This document shows positions 18,040-28,982 of a stretch of 60,043 nucleotides of DNA, in pieces. The stretch's first letter is position 1. Every line of letters starts with the position of its first letter. The translations under genes and the position numbers were made by a program. Source of the DNA: Spirochaetota bacterium. GTDB taxonomy: Bacteria > Spirochaetota > UBA4802 > JAGODF01. The stretch covers positions 1 to 60,043 of the forward strand of contig JAOAAF010000003.1 in the NCBI GenBank assembly GCA_026419015.1, given 5' to 3'. The notes beneath the pieces are model-generated. The model saw nothing but the letters and a program-made list of their open reading frames with translations. It was not told the DNA's origin and ran no database searches.

Positions 18040-19179
18040 TTACGCCTGAACATCGACACTCATCTGTTCCCAGGCCTCATTTATTTCGCGTTCGAGCGTT
18101 GCCCGCGCATCAGCTTCCCAATATACCGCAACGTGGGACTCGCATTTTACTGCGCGTTTGAGCCTTGTTTGCAAATCATACAAATTCCGCTTAAGAATTT
18201 CAACACTTTTCTCATTCTTACATACAATTGAAAGATGTATTATTCCCTCAATCTCTTTGCCAAACACTTCCACATGCCCCAGCTGCGACAAATCGAAGGC
18301 ACAGGCAATCATTCCATCCTTTGCAATTACCAAAAGATTCCGGTATTTCCCCTCATCGTAGATGGGAATAACGTATTCCGCATCATCCTTCGAAAACAGC
18401 CATCGCACGAAGCATGCATACGATTCTCTTAATTCCTCATCCCACTCAATGGATGCAAGGATGCTTTCTAAAAAAAGAGTCCCATCTCTCATATTCATTT
18501 CATCGGAATTCATTACAGTGTCAGATGAATCGACACTGCTCCCAAACCTACCAATCGCGCCAAGCACTGCGCCTAAAAATGGAAGAATGTTGCCCTTTGC
18601 AAGAATAAGCATGTTTTTTACTTTATCAACATCGCTTTTCAATATCCTCTTTTTCAACAAACCATTCAACAAAGCTGTCAATGCACCATCGAGATTCCCC
18701 GAAGGTATGCCCATAACGAGTTTAAAAAGTTGATATAGAGAAACGGATCCATGCGAACGCGATCGGAGATGAATGAGGTTTTTATGCATCCCGTATGCGT
18801 GTGCGACAAAAAAAGGCAGAATCTTAAAATTCGAAACTGAGGCGCCCTCATGATCCATCAGCTTAAAGACAAAGGTGTATTTTTGCTTTGAGGTGAGTAA
18901 AAGGTTTACGCGTTCGCTTTGAGGGAATTCACTTAAAAATTTCGCGATGATCTTCGTTCCCGCAATATCAATAAGGGCTTTATTTTCGTCTAATCGGCTG
19001 ACGATGCGGGCAACAATCTTTGCACCCGGGGTAAGATTACTGAGGATACGATTATTATTTTTCGTAGAAGAGACAACAATCTCGGCGTTTCGGTTAATTT
19101 TCACAAGCCATTCCTCTTGAATTTGATTACTAACAAGTGAAATGTATTTCCAATTTACAAGACACAACGAAGCTTCCAA
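18040..19179 (-). CDS. FliK-like (YlqG-type) protein
   Basis: Directly upstream of the FlhB2-like gene. Layout and C-terminal Flg_hook-like text (VIPIYDEGKYRNLLVIAKDGMIACAFDLSQLGHVEV). Confidence 0.6.
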   Translation of the reverse strand: MEASLCLVNWKYISLVSNQIQEEWLVKINRNAEIVVSSTKNNNRILSNLTPGAKIVARIVSRLDENKALIDIAGTKIIAKFLSEFPQSERVNLLLTSKQKYTFVFKLMDHEGASVSNFKILPFFVAHAYGMHKNLIHLRSRSHGSVSLYQLFKLVMGIPSGNLDGALTALLNGLLKKRILKSDVDKVKNMLILAKGNILPFLGAVLGAIGRFGSSVDSSDTVMNSDEMNMRDGTLFLESILASIEWDEELRESYACFVRWLFSKDDAEYVIPIYDEGKYRNLLVIAKDGMIACAFDLSQLGHVEVFGKEIEGIIHLSIVCKNEKSVEILKRNLYDLQTRLKRAVKCESHVAVYWEADARATLEREINEAWEQMSVDVQA

Positions 19180-19375
19180 TAACGCTTATGTGTTCTTGTT
19201 TTCCTTCCGACATATATATTCCTTTTTTTGCACACAACGTGGTTTTTTCAATACAACTTTTCAATGAACGTTTTAAAAAAATGTCAATCAAAATAAGAAG
19301 CGCAACATGTGGTTTTTCACAATTTACCGGATATTATTTTTTTATCTTAAATAAGGTTAATTCGTCAATGCACAA

Positions 19376-19408
19376 ATAAAAAACCGCTCCTTGCGGAGCG
19401 GTTTTTTA
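19376..19408 (-). terminator. Intrinsic terminator downstream of groEL (potentially bidirectional)
   Basis: Stem CCGCTCC-TTGC-GGAGCGG (19383-19400) flanked by A-run and T-run. Confidence 0.9.
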
Positions 19409-19426
19409 TTTTCAAACCAACAGCGA

Positions 19427-21058
<1,632 letters not shown>

Positions 21059-21081
21059 TTATCCTCTCTTTAATTTAAAAT

Positions 21082-21369
21082 TTATTTTTCGATAACTGCC
21101 AGAATATCGCTTTCGCGTACAATAAGATATTCCTTATTGTCGTACTTTACCTCGGTGCCCGCATACTTTCCGTATAGCACCACATCGCCCACTTTCACAT
21201 CGAGAGGAATAAGTTTCCCATCCTCGTAACGGCCATTTCCCACAGCGATGACCTTCCCTTGCTGGGGCTTTTCCTTAGCCGTATCGGGAATAAAAAGAGA
21301 ACCCTGTTTTTGAACTTCTTCCTCAATAACCTCTATGAGGACACGATCGCCTAATGGTCTTATAGCCAC
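21082..21369 (-). CDS. groES: Co-chaperonin GroES
   Basis: [54 protein letters not shown]. Confidence 0.98.
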   Translation of the reverse strand: MAIRPLGDRVLIEVIEEEVQKQGSLFIPDTAKEKPQQGKVIAVGNGRYEDGKLIPLDVKVGDVVLYGKYAGTEVKYDNKEYLIVRESDILAVIEK

Positions 21370-21463
21370 GGTACGCCTCCTTTAGTTTTAAAATATAATG
21401 TGCCGCTGAGATAAAATATTTTCAGCGGAATGAATAGTTGCACTGAAATTTTTGGATGCATTG

Positions 21464-21489
21464 TTAGCACTCAATCAAGTGAGTGCTAA
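21464..21489. promoter_or_regulatory. CIRCE-like (HrcA) operator upstream of groES
   Basis: TTAGCACTC-AATCAAGT-GAGTGCTAA perfect inverted repeat; spacer is 8 nt here. Confidence 0.92.
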
Positions 21490-21501
21490 TAGAGTAATAC
21501 T

Positions 21502-21529
21502 AATATACTGCTTTTTACGAGAGAAGCAA
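21502..21529 (-). promoter_or_regulatory. Candidate sigma70-type groESL promoter
   Basis: Minus strand TTGCTT-N16-TATATT immediately upstream of CIRCE. Confidence 0.5.
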
Positions 21530-21740
21530 GCCCAAAAATTTTAAAATAAACCAAATAAAAACAAAATAACAATAAATAATTAAAAATATGAAACATAAAT
21601 GCTATTTTTTCTTTTTGTTTAATAAATACGTTAAGCGAATAATTTTTTTGACAAATTTTCAAAACGACCATTATATTATGTCTCATTAACTTAACGCGCA
21701 ATTTCCATTTCGCATTTAAAAAAATTTCTTTTTTTATCCA

Positions 21741-21769
21741 TTGACGAATAATCAGTATTATGATATTTT
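21741..21769 (+). promoter_or_regulatory. Candidate promoter for the LVIVD lipoprotein
   Basis: TTGACG-N17-TATTTT. A second candidate, TTGACA-N18-TATATT, lies at 21648-21677. Confidence 0.4.
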
Positions 21770-21823
21770 AAAAGCTATAAAATACCGTTTAATTCATAAT
21801 GATATTTGAAAAGGACTAAAAAT

Positions 21824-24412
21824 ATGTCCTGTCATAATTTATGTACAAAAAATTCTTTTTGGATCATCATTGGATATCTAATATTCTCTTTCACTTGTTC
21901 CGATACCTTTATCGATGATTATCGCAGCGAGCTGCTGGCTAAACGCGCCGAAGGTGCACATTTTTCGCTATTCACGGGGACAACAATCATAAGCTTTACC
22001 GAAAACGGAGCGCCGGGGCTTTTTAAAGCAAAACTCACTGCACCGCCAGAAGCAAACGTGGTGCTCGACTTTACCAAATCCAATCAGTTTTGTACCACTT
22101 ACGGCATCGATGAGGTAATCGAATTTACTCCTTCTGCAATTGTCTTTACTCCCGAAAACTACAGCGAAGAACAGGAAGTGCAAGTCACCGTAAAAAACGA
22201 CATGCTCGTGTATGGTACTCGCAGCCATCAAATTAAATTGCCACCCCTTGAAAGCACCGATCCACTATACAATGGCATCGAAACGCCAACCGTCTACATT
22301 ACCATTTTCGAAGACGACGTACTGCCTGCCGCATATCCAATTATGCCTTACAACAACCAAAAAGATTTTGAAGAGTATAAAGATATTATTATACAATTCA
22401 ATAAAGAAATTGATGAAAAGACTGTGAATGAGCAAACTATATTCATCACAAATCAATTTGGGGAGCAAATTGTTGGATACTTGTGGATGGGAAACGATCG
22501 CAAAAGCGTATTTTTTTCTCCAAAAAATCGCCTGGCAAATGGCTGCGCCCATACCGTAACCCTTACAACTGCTATCAAGGATGTGTATGGCAATGCGCTT
22601 GAATCCAATTTTAGTTGGAACTTCACTGTTAGACTCACACCAATTGCGGTTGATGGAAGCTATACAACTTCTATCGATGCCCGTGCAATAACATCATCCG
22701 ATAATTACGCGTATGTTGCAGACTATTCAAATGGGCTTCGCATATTTGACATTTCAAATCCCCAAAATCCTAACAATATCGGAAACTATAAACACTCAGA
22801 AGGCTATTGCTACGACGTGAGCGTCAAAGACAATTACGCCTACCTTGCTTACGGCTCTGGTGGCTTAGTTATTGTTGATATTACCAATAAATCCAGTCCC
22901 CAATATAAAGTCAAATATAAAGAAAGTTCTGGAACAGCTTACAATGTCCACATCGCCGAAAACTACGCATATGTTGGTTATGGATCATCAGGACTTGTGA
23001 TTGTGGACATTTCTAATCCTTTAAATCCCCAAAAAAAAGGCAAGTACGATACCCCAGGAGTAAGTAGGGGAGTTTTTGTGAAAGATGCATTTGCGTATGT
23101 TGCCGACAGTTCTGCAGGTTTGCAGATTATTGATATATCGAACCCAGCAAATCCCCAACTCATAAAAACCTACGATACACCGGGAACTGCATTTGACGTT
23201 GCAGTGTTGAACAATCTCGCCTTCATTGCAGATGGAAGCAATGGGCTGGTCGTCCTCGATATACGCGACCCACAAAATCCACTATTAAAAGAAAAATATG
23301 AGGTCAGAGGAGAGGCAAAGAGCGTTATCCTCGATGGATCAACAGTATATGTCGCTGATGGGCAAAATGGATTTTTCGCAATAGATTACGCATATCAAAA
23401 TGCACCTTTTCGATCAATCCAATATTACGACACCCCCCAAAAAGCATACGACATTGCGATAAATAAAAACTATATTTATCTTGCAAACAGTTCAAGCGGT
23501 TTTCAAATTTTCCACAAAGATCTTCCCGATGCAATCTACTGCACAAGCGTGTACTCAAAAGACGCGCAAACAGCCTTCATTCATGGAACTCATGCATATG
23601 TAGCAAATCTCAGCAAAGGATTAGTAATACTCGATATTTCCAATCCTTTTTTCCCAAACCTGCTCGCAACCTACGACACGCCGGGCAGTGTTTTCGATGT
23701 TGCCGTTTCAAATGGCTATGCCTACCTCGCCGACGATGCTTGTGGATTGCGCATTGCAAATATCAAAAATCCCGCCACTCCTGCAACCGTTGCATCGTAC
23801 GATACCGACGGCAATGCATACGGAATTACAATCAGCTTTCCGTATGCCTTTGTGGCTGATGGCTCCAAAGGAGTCGTTATTTTAAATGTTTCAAATCCAT
23901 CAGATCCACAACTGATTACGAAATACGATACAGATAGTACTTCGTATAATGTTGCGCTTTATAACAATTATGCAATTGTCGCTGACCATACTTCGGGCAT
24001 GCTGATTTTGGATATCTCCACAATTTCAAACCCATCGTTAAAAACAAAAATAGATACCAAAGGCTATGCATACGATGTCGAAGTAGCAGGCAAATACGCA
24101 TATTTAGCAGATGGTCCAAATGGGCTTCTCGTATATGACCTTACAAATCCCGAAAATCCTCAAGAAGTATATTCCGAAGATACCGCTGGCAATGCTCAAG
24201 ATATTTCAATATCGGGAACAAAACTACTGGTAGCCGACTACACCGGTGGAGTTCTCCTTTTCAACATATCCAACCCCTCCTCACCGTCAAAACTTATTGC
24301 GCTTACCCGAAGCGGAATACAATGCGTGGGTGTAACTGCTTCCAAAAATTATGTGTATGCAGTCGATTCCAGTTTTGGAATCCATATATTCAAGCATTTT
24401 TATGGCGAATAA
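21824..24412 (+). CDS. Lipoprotein with Calx-beta-like/Big_5-like N-terminus and 14 LVIVD-type beta-propeller repeats
   Basis: SD AAAAGGA precedes ATG 21824 (the listed 21806 start is TTG). LIFSFTC lipobox; repeats of NYAYVADYSNGLRIFDISNPQNP type. Confidence 0.9.
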   Translation: MSCHNLCTKNSFWIIIGYLIFSFTCSDTFIDDYRSELLAKRAEGAHFSLFTGTTIISFTENGAPGLFKAKLTAPPEANVVLDFTKSNQFCTTYGIDEVIEFTPSAIVFTPENYSEEQEVQVTVKNDMLVYGTRSHQIKLPPLESTDPLYNGIETPTVYITIFEDDVLPAAYPIMPYNNQKDFEEYKDIIIQFNKEIDEKTVNEQTIFITNQFGEQIVGYLWMGNDRKSVFFSPKNRLANGCAHTVTLTTAIKDVYGNALESNFSWNFTVRLTPIAVDGSYTTSIDARAITSSDNYAYVADYSNGLRIFDISNPQNPNNIGNYKHSEGYCYDVSVKDNYAYLAYGSGGLVIVDITNKSSPQYKVKYKESSGTAYNVHIAENYAYVGYGSSGLVIVDISNPLNPQKKGKYDTPGVSRGVFVKDAFAYVADSSAGLQIIDISNPANPQLIKTYDTPGTAFDVAVLNNLAFIADGSNGLVVLDIRDPQNPLLKEKYEVRGEAKSVILDGSTVYVADGQNGFFAIDYAYQNAPFRSIQYYDTPQKAYDIAINKNYIYLANSSSGFQIFHKDLPDAIYCTSVYSKDAQTAFIHGTHAYVANLSKGLVILDISNPFFPNLLATYDTPGSVFDVAVSNGYAYLADDACGLRIANIKNPATPATVASYDTDGNAYGITISFPYAFVADGSKGVVILNVSNPSDPQLITKYDTDSTSYNVALYNNYAIVADHTSGMLILDISTISNPSLKTKIDTKGYAYDVEVAGKYAYLADGPNGLLVYDLTNPENPQEVYSEDTAGNAQDISISGTKLLVADYTGGVLLFNISNPSSPSKLIALTRSGIQCVGVTASKNYVYAVDSSFGIHIFKHFYGE

Positions 24413-24429
24413 GTTATTATTGGGTTATT

Positions 24430-24912
24430 TTATTCCATCTGAATGGCAAAATCGCCGCTTTTTCCACCCGTTTTGGATATCACGCGCACATCGCTAATTG
24501 CCATTGTTTTGTCCACTGCTTTGCACATATCGTATACTGTAAGGGCAGCAATGGTCACAGCAACAAGCGCTTCCATCTCTGCGCCAGTTTTCCCTTCGAG
24601 GCGTACTTCTGATGAAATCATTACCCTCCGATGCTCGTCGTCAATCTCAAAACGCACATCGACAAAATGCAATTGTAGCGGATGGCACATGGGGATAAGC
24701 TCGTGCGCCTTTTTTGCTCCCATAATACCCGCTATGCGCGCAACTTCGAACACATTTCCTTTGGGAATTAGTCTTTCGCGAATAAGCCGAATAGTTTCTT
24801 CCTTCATTGAGACATACCCAATAGCCTTTGCAGTTCGCAATGTTACTGGCTTTTGTGAAACATCGACCATTCGCGAGCATCCCTGCTCATCGTAATGAGT
24901 AAATTTTTCCAT
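24430..24912 (-). CDS. moaC: Cyclic pyranopterin monophosphate synthase MoaC
   Basis: MVDVSQKPVTLRTAKAIGYV..ARIAGIMGAKKAHELIPMCHPLQL..GKTGAEMEALVAVTIAALTVYDMCKAVDK. Confidence 0.95.
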   Translation of the reverse strand: MEKFTHYDEQGCSRMVDVSQKPVTLRTAKAIGYVSMKEETIRLIRERLIPKGNVFEVARIAGIMGAKKAHELIPMCHPLQLHFVDVRFEIDDEHRRVMISSEVRLEGKTGAEMEALVAVTIAALTVYDMCKAVDKTMAISDVRVISKTGGKSGDFAIQME

Positions 24913-24918
24913 CGATAT

Positions 24919-25659
24919 TCAATATCGCCTATCTTGAATAAACTGGATGATAAAGCTTACAAAACCCGAAACAATATATATTCCGATAAAAATGAAAATT
25001 GACCACTTGCGAAAAACAACGATGACCGCGATGAAAAATAAAATCAAAAGCACGATGCGAATTCCAGAAAAATATTTTGCAATGGTTGTCTGCGGCTTGC
25101 TGAATCGTATGGTTGATACCATCAGGAATGCAGTAACGATAAATGCAATGATCAATGCAATCTTTTTCCATCCGAATCGAAATGCCATCACAGGGAAAAA
25201 CACTGGCACGAGCGCTACTATTATCCCTGCCGCTGGGGAAGGAAGCCCACTGAAGGAATCGGGTTCGTGCGAAACATTAAACCGCGCAAGCCGATATGCT
25301 GCGCAAAGTGGGAAAATTGCAGCAATCGCCACCCCCACATCGAACTCATATCCGACAAAAGCGACGTTCATCCCAGAAAAAAAAGCTTTATATGCTAAAA
25401 AGCCCGGCGCAACGCCGAATGCCACACAATCAGCAAGCGAATCCAATTCCCCACCAAGGCGGCTTGTGACTTTAAGTGCCCGAGCAGTGGGACCATCGAG
25501 CCCATCAAAAAGCGCTGCACCCAAAATTAATATACCTGCGAAAAAAAATGGTTGAGAGTTACTTATGCTCCCCATACTCGAAAAGACAAGGGATATAAAG
25601 CCAAGCAACATATTCCCCAATGTTAGGGAATTTGGTATCCATGCTAAATTTAGTTTCAT
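24919..25659 (-). CDS. pssA: CDP-diacylglycerol--serine O-phosphatidyltransferase
   Basis: IPNSLTLGNMLLGF..DGLDGPTARALKVTSRLGGELDSLADCVAFGVAPG. Confidence 0.93.
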   Translation of the reverse strand: MKLNLAWIPNSLTLGNMLLGFISLVFSSMGSISNSQPFFFAGILILGAALFDGLDGPTARALKVTSRLGGELDSLADCVAFGVAPGFLAYKAFFSGMNVAFVGYEFDVGVAIAAIFPLCAAYRLARFNVSHEPDSFSGLPSPAAGIIVALVPVFFPVMAFRFGWKKIALIIAFIVTAFLMVSTIRFSKPQTTIAKYFSGIRIVLLILFFIAVIVVFRKWSIFIFIGIYIVSGFVSFIIQFIQDRRY

Positions 25660-25790
25660 CCCACACCTACTTTTTTCTCAAGTGCAATCTCTACGTTGGT
25701 CTAAATTGCTCTAAAAGAATTGGCAATGTCAATCATAAAAAAATCTATACCGTATAATGCTTATGCAAAAATAAAATTTAATTAAAAAAA

Positions 25791-26891
25791 TTATAAAGTC
25801 GTGCGGAGCAATTGTTTTTCTCTATGGCGTTCCAATGCAAGTTCAATGAGTCGCGTCAGCAAGTCCCCATACGAAACATTTGATGCTTCCCAAAGCTTTG
25901 GATACATGCTAATGGTCGTAAATCCCGGTAGAGTATTTATTTCATTAATGAAATATCGATTTGTCCCCTTTTCCAGGAAAAAATCCACACGTGCCATACC
26001 GGCACAGCAAAGCGCTCTATATGCTCGCAATGCGGCAGCGCGAATTTCCTGACTTAACTCGTGTGAAACTTCTGCAGGAATTTTAAGAGAAGCCCCATGC
26101 GGATCAATGTATTTTGCTTCGTATGAATAAAACTCATGATGTGGAACAACTTCACCAAGCACAGATACCTGAGGATTTCTATTTCCTAATACAGCACATT
26201 CAATTTCCCTACAATCGATTGCCTTTTCCACAATAACTTTCACGGAAAACTGCATTGCCGATTCGATGGCGAAAACAAGTTCGTTCTGATTTTTCGCTTT
26301 TCTCACTCCCACTGAAGAACCTGAATTTGCGGGCTTCACGAAAAGAGGAAAACCAAACTCATTGGCGATGGTCGAAAGGAGCGCGTCTTTTCGTTCGTTC
26401 CAATCTTCGGGAAATATTGTTTTCCAAGGAACTACCGAAAGACCCGCATCGCGCAGCAAGCGCTTTGCAATATCTTTATCCATCCCAATCGCCGAACCAG
26501 CCACATCAGCTCCAACATATGGAACACCGGCAAGTTCCAATAGCCCCTGAAGTGTCCCATCCTCACAATATGTCCCATGAACAACAGGGAAAACTATATC
26601 AACAAAAATCGTTCGACCGCTCTCCCGCTCGATAAGTTCCATCCCTTTCGTTTTGCCCGCATGATTTACCAACCATTTCCCAGTTTTGCGTAACGCCAAT
26701 ACTTTTCCAAAATGAGGATGATCAACGATTTCGGGATGATTCTGTACATGCCAACTTCCATCCCTATCGATTCCTATCGCGATAACGGAGTATTTCTTTT
26801 CATCTAAATTTGCAACCACTGAAGCCGCAGAACACAAGGAGACGTCGTGTTCACCAGATTTTCCCCCATACAATACGCCAACTGCGAGCAT
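25791..26891 (-). CDS. ddl: D-alanine--D-alanine ligase
   Basis: VLYGGKSGEHDVSL..FPVVHGTYCEDGTLQGLLELAGVPYVG..INEINTLPGFTTISMYPKL. Confidence 0.96.
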   Translation of the reverse strand: MLAVGVLYGGKSGEHDVSLCSAASVVANLDEKKYSVIAIGIDRDGSWHVQNHPEIVDHPHFGKVLALRKTGKWLVNHAGKTKGMELIERESGRTIFVDIVFPVVHGTYCEDGTLQGLLELAGVPYVGADVAGSAIGMDKDIAKRLLRDAGLSVVPWKTIFPEDWNERKDALLSTIANEFGFPLFVKPANSGSSVGVRKAKNQNELVFAIESAMQFSVKVIVEKAIDCREIECAVLGNRNPQVSVLGEVVPHHEFYSYEAKYIDPHGASLKIPAEVSHELSQEIRAAALRAYRALCCAGMARVDFFLEKGTNRYFINEINTLPGFTTISMYPKLWEASNVSYGDLLTRLIELALERHREKQLLRTTL

Positions 26892-26895
26892 TACT

Positions 26896-28113
26896 TTACG
26901 CTGCCGATTCGATAAACTCTTGATGAATGACGCGTTGCGCTAATTCGGCATATTTGCCATCAATGCAACACGATATTCCTATTTCAGAAGTTGAAATCAT
27001 CTCGATGTTAATATTGTTATCCGCCAATACCTTAAACATGCGCCCCGCAACGCCATAAGATGAGAGCATCCCCACGCCAACTGCCGAAACGATAGCAATA
27101 TTTTCCTTTGCCTCAATTGCCGAACCACCTAATTCATCTTTTAGTTTCTCTGTAAGCTCCAACGCTCTTTGTAAATCTTTCTTTAATACTGTAAACGAGA
27201 TGGAAGCTTTCCCATCATGGCCTGTCGATTGAACGATCATATTAATATAAATTTTGGCCTCACCCATCTTACCAAAAAGCTTCGCCGCAACACCAGGTTT
27301 GTCCTCTAAATTCCAAATAGTAATTTTCGCTTCATCGGTTTTTGCGGTTACCCCGCTTACCACAAATTTTTCCATCATCTCCTCCTTTGGCATTACAATT
27401 GTTCCTTCTTCGTAATTGAAGCTGGAACGTACAGTAATTTTAATATTATACTTTTTCGCAAATTCTACCGAACGCGAATGAAGAACACCCGCTCCCAACC
27501 GCGCAAGCTCGAGCATTTCATCATAGCTAATCTCTCGCAATTTTCTGGCTGCTGGAACAACTCGTGGATCCGCAGTAAACACGCCATCTACATCGGTATA
27601 AATTTCACAATCGCGCGTCTTCAGTACCGCCGCAAGCGCCACCGCTGTCGTATCGGATCCACCCCTTCCCAATGTTGTAATGTTTTCTTCTTCATCAATA
27701 CCCTGAAATCCAGCAACGATAACCACTTTCCCTTCATTCAGCGATTTGAGAATTCGATCCGTTGCGATGCTCTCGATTTTTGCCTCTGAAAAATTTCCAT
27801 CGGTCATCACGCGCACCTGTGAACCTGTATATGAAATTGCATCCACCCCTTTTTCGTGTAACGCCATTGCTAAAAGTGCTATCGATACCTGCTCTCCTGT
27901 TGAAAGAAGCATATCCATTTCGCGCTTGCTCGGCGATTTTGAAATCTGCTTTGCAAGCTCAATGAGCTGATCGGTAGTCTTTCCCATTGCCGAAACAACA
28001 ACGACCAACGAGTATCCTTTATTCACATACGACTTAATCCGATCAGCAACTGCCATGATGCGCTCAGGTGTTCCTACACTGGTTCCACCATATTTTTGAA
28101 CTAAAATATTCAT
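26896..28113 (-). CDS. lysC: Aspartate kinase
   Basis: [45 protein letters not shown]..two C-terminal ACT segments. Confidence 0.96.
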   Translation of the reverse strand: MNILVQKYGGTSVGTPERIMAVADRIKSYVNKGYSLVVVVSAMGKTTDQLIELAKQISKSPSKREMDMLLSTGEQVSIALLAMALHEKGVDAISYTGSQVRVMTDGNFSEAKIESIATDRILKSLNEGKVVIVAGFQGIDEEENITTLGRGGSDTTAVALAAVLKTRDCEIYTDVDGVFTADPRVVPAARKLREISYDEMLELARLGAGVLHSRSVEFAKKYNIKITVRSSFNYEEGTIVMPKEEMMEKFVVSGVTAKTDEAKITIWNLEDKPGVAAKLFGKMGEAKIYINMIVQSTGHDGKASISFTVLKKDLQRALELTEKLKDELGGSAIEAKENIAIVSAVGVGMLSSYGVAGRMFKVLADNNINIEMISTSEIGISCCIDGKYAELAQRVIHQEFIESAA

Positions 28114-28326
28114 CGCACCACACCCTTCATAATAATTTTATTAAAATAATTACTTTTAATGTAAAAATCACCCATTATTTAGTTTAAAAAATTTTCGATT
28201 ATCAATGAACGTTCAAAAATCTTAAACCGCTTATCGCAATGATATTTGCATCAACATATCCCGCATTTTCAATGACAGCCATCGCAACCTTAAATTTTTG
28301 TCAATGATAAACTTTGAACGAAATTC

Positions 28327-28340
28327 TTACAAATTTGTAA
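28327..28340. promoter_or_regulatory. 14-bp perfect palindrome, candidate operator
   Basis: TTACAAATTTGTAA, about 80 nt upstream of the 28419 gene and upstream of a TTGCAA-N16-TATATG promoter-like pair. Confidence 0.4.
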
Positions 28341-28418
28341 AAAATTAAAAAAATTTTTTCATTTTTGCAATCTTCATTCGTATTATTATATGAACGTACT
28401 CAAATGGAGGTCATATTT

Positions 28419-28901
28419 ATGAAAAAAATCGATACTACCTATGTAATGAGAACCGATGTGATTGAATTCCTTTTGAATGCTCAAGAAAAAACATGCGTAT
28501 GTAAAGAAGTTCTCATTATACGCGCTATTCAACATATGCTCAAAAATCACAAAAAATATTTATCCAATGAAGGTCGAATAAAATACCAAGATCGCATCAA
28601 CAAGCAGACGGGGCTGCCTATATCAAAAAAAAGAGTTAAAGTTCGTTTTCTCCAAAAGGAATACAATTATTTTCAAGATATGCGGAAATTTTTTGGTCGT
28701 TCAATTTCATTGATAATCGCTATTGCAGTATTCGAATATCTTGAAAATGTGGTTAAGATGATTTTAAGGAATAAGCTTAATCCATTTGAGGATAATTATC
28801 CATATCATGGATATGCGTGGGTTGAAAAAAGAATTGAAAATATTACATATTTTAAAATTTGGTGGGGAATTCCTGAAAATTTAGAATTACTCGTTACCTA
28901 A
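28419..28901 (+). CDS. Hypothetical protein, possible small DNA-binding regulator
   Basis: ATG 28419 has strong SD (TGGAGGTCATATTTATG). Contains KVRFLQKEYNYFQDMRKFFGRSISLIIAIAVFEYLE, a helical pattern vaguely like Leptospira DUF1564 proteins. Confidence 0.6.
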   Translation: MKKIDTTYVMRTDVIEFLLNAQEKTCVCKEVLIIRAIQHMLKNHKKYLSNEGRIKYQDRINKQTGLPISKKRVKVRFLQKEYNYFQDMRKFFGRSISLIIAIAVFEYLENVVKMILRNKLNPFEDNYPYHGYAWVEKRIENITYFKIWWGIPENLELLVT

Positions 28902-28982
28902 AATCAATAAATTTTATTTATTTCCACAACAAAATTTATTCCAAAAAACTACGAAAAGGGAAAGTATTGCCCTTTCATCGCT

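Noticed and set aside
21486-21701. 71-aa minus-strand ORF upstream of groES
   Set aside because: Overlaps CIRCE and the promoter region; AT-rich, low-complexity.
24443-24895. 150-aa plus-strand ORF over moaC
   Set aside because: Shadow of the strongly conserved MoaC frame.
24947-25555. 202-aa plus-strand ORF over pssA
   Set aside because: Antisense to recognisable PssA; Lys/Asn/Thr-rich shadow text.
28206-28215. TGAACGTTCA palindrome upstream of lysC
   Set aside because: Only 10 bp; too short to separate from chance.
28114-28418. Lysine or c-di-GMP riboswitch in the lysC/28419 intergenic region
   Set aside because: No recognisable conserved core motif by eye; a covariance-model (Infernal/Rfam) scan would decide.
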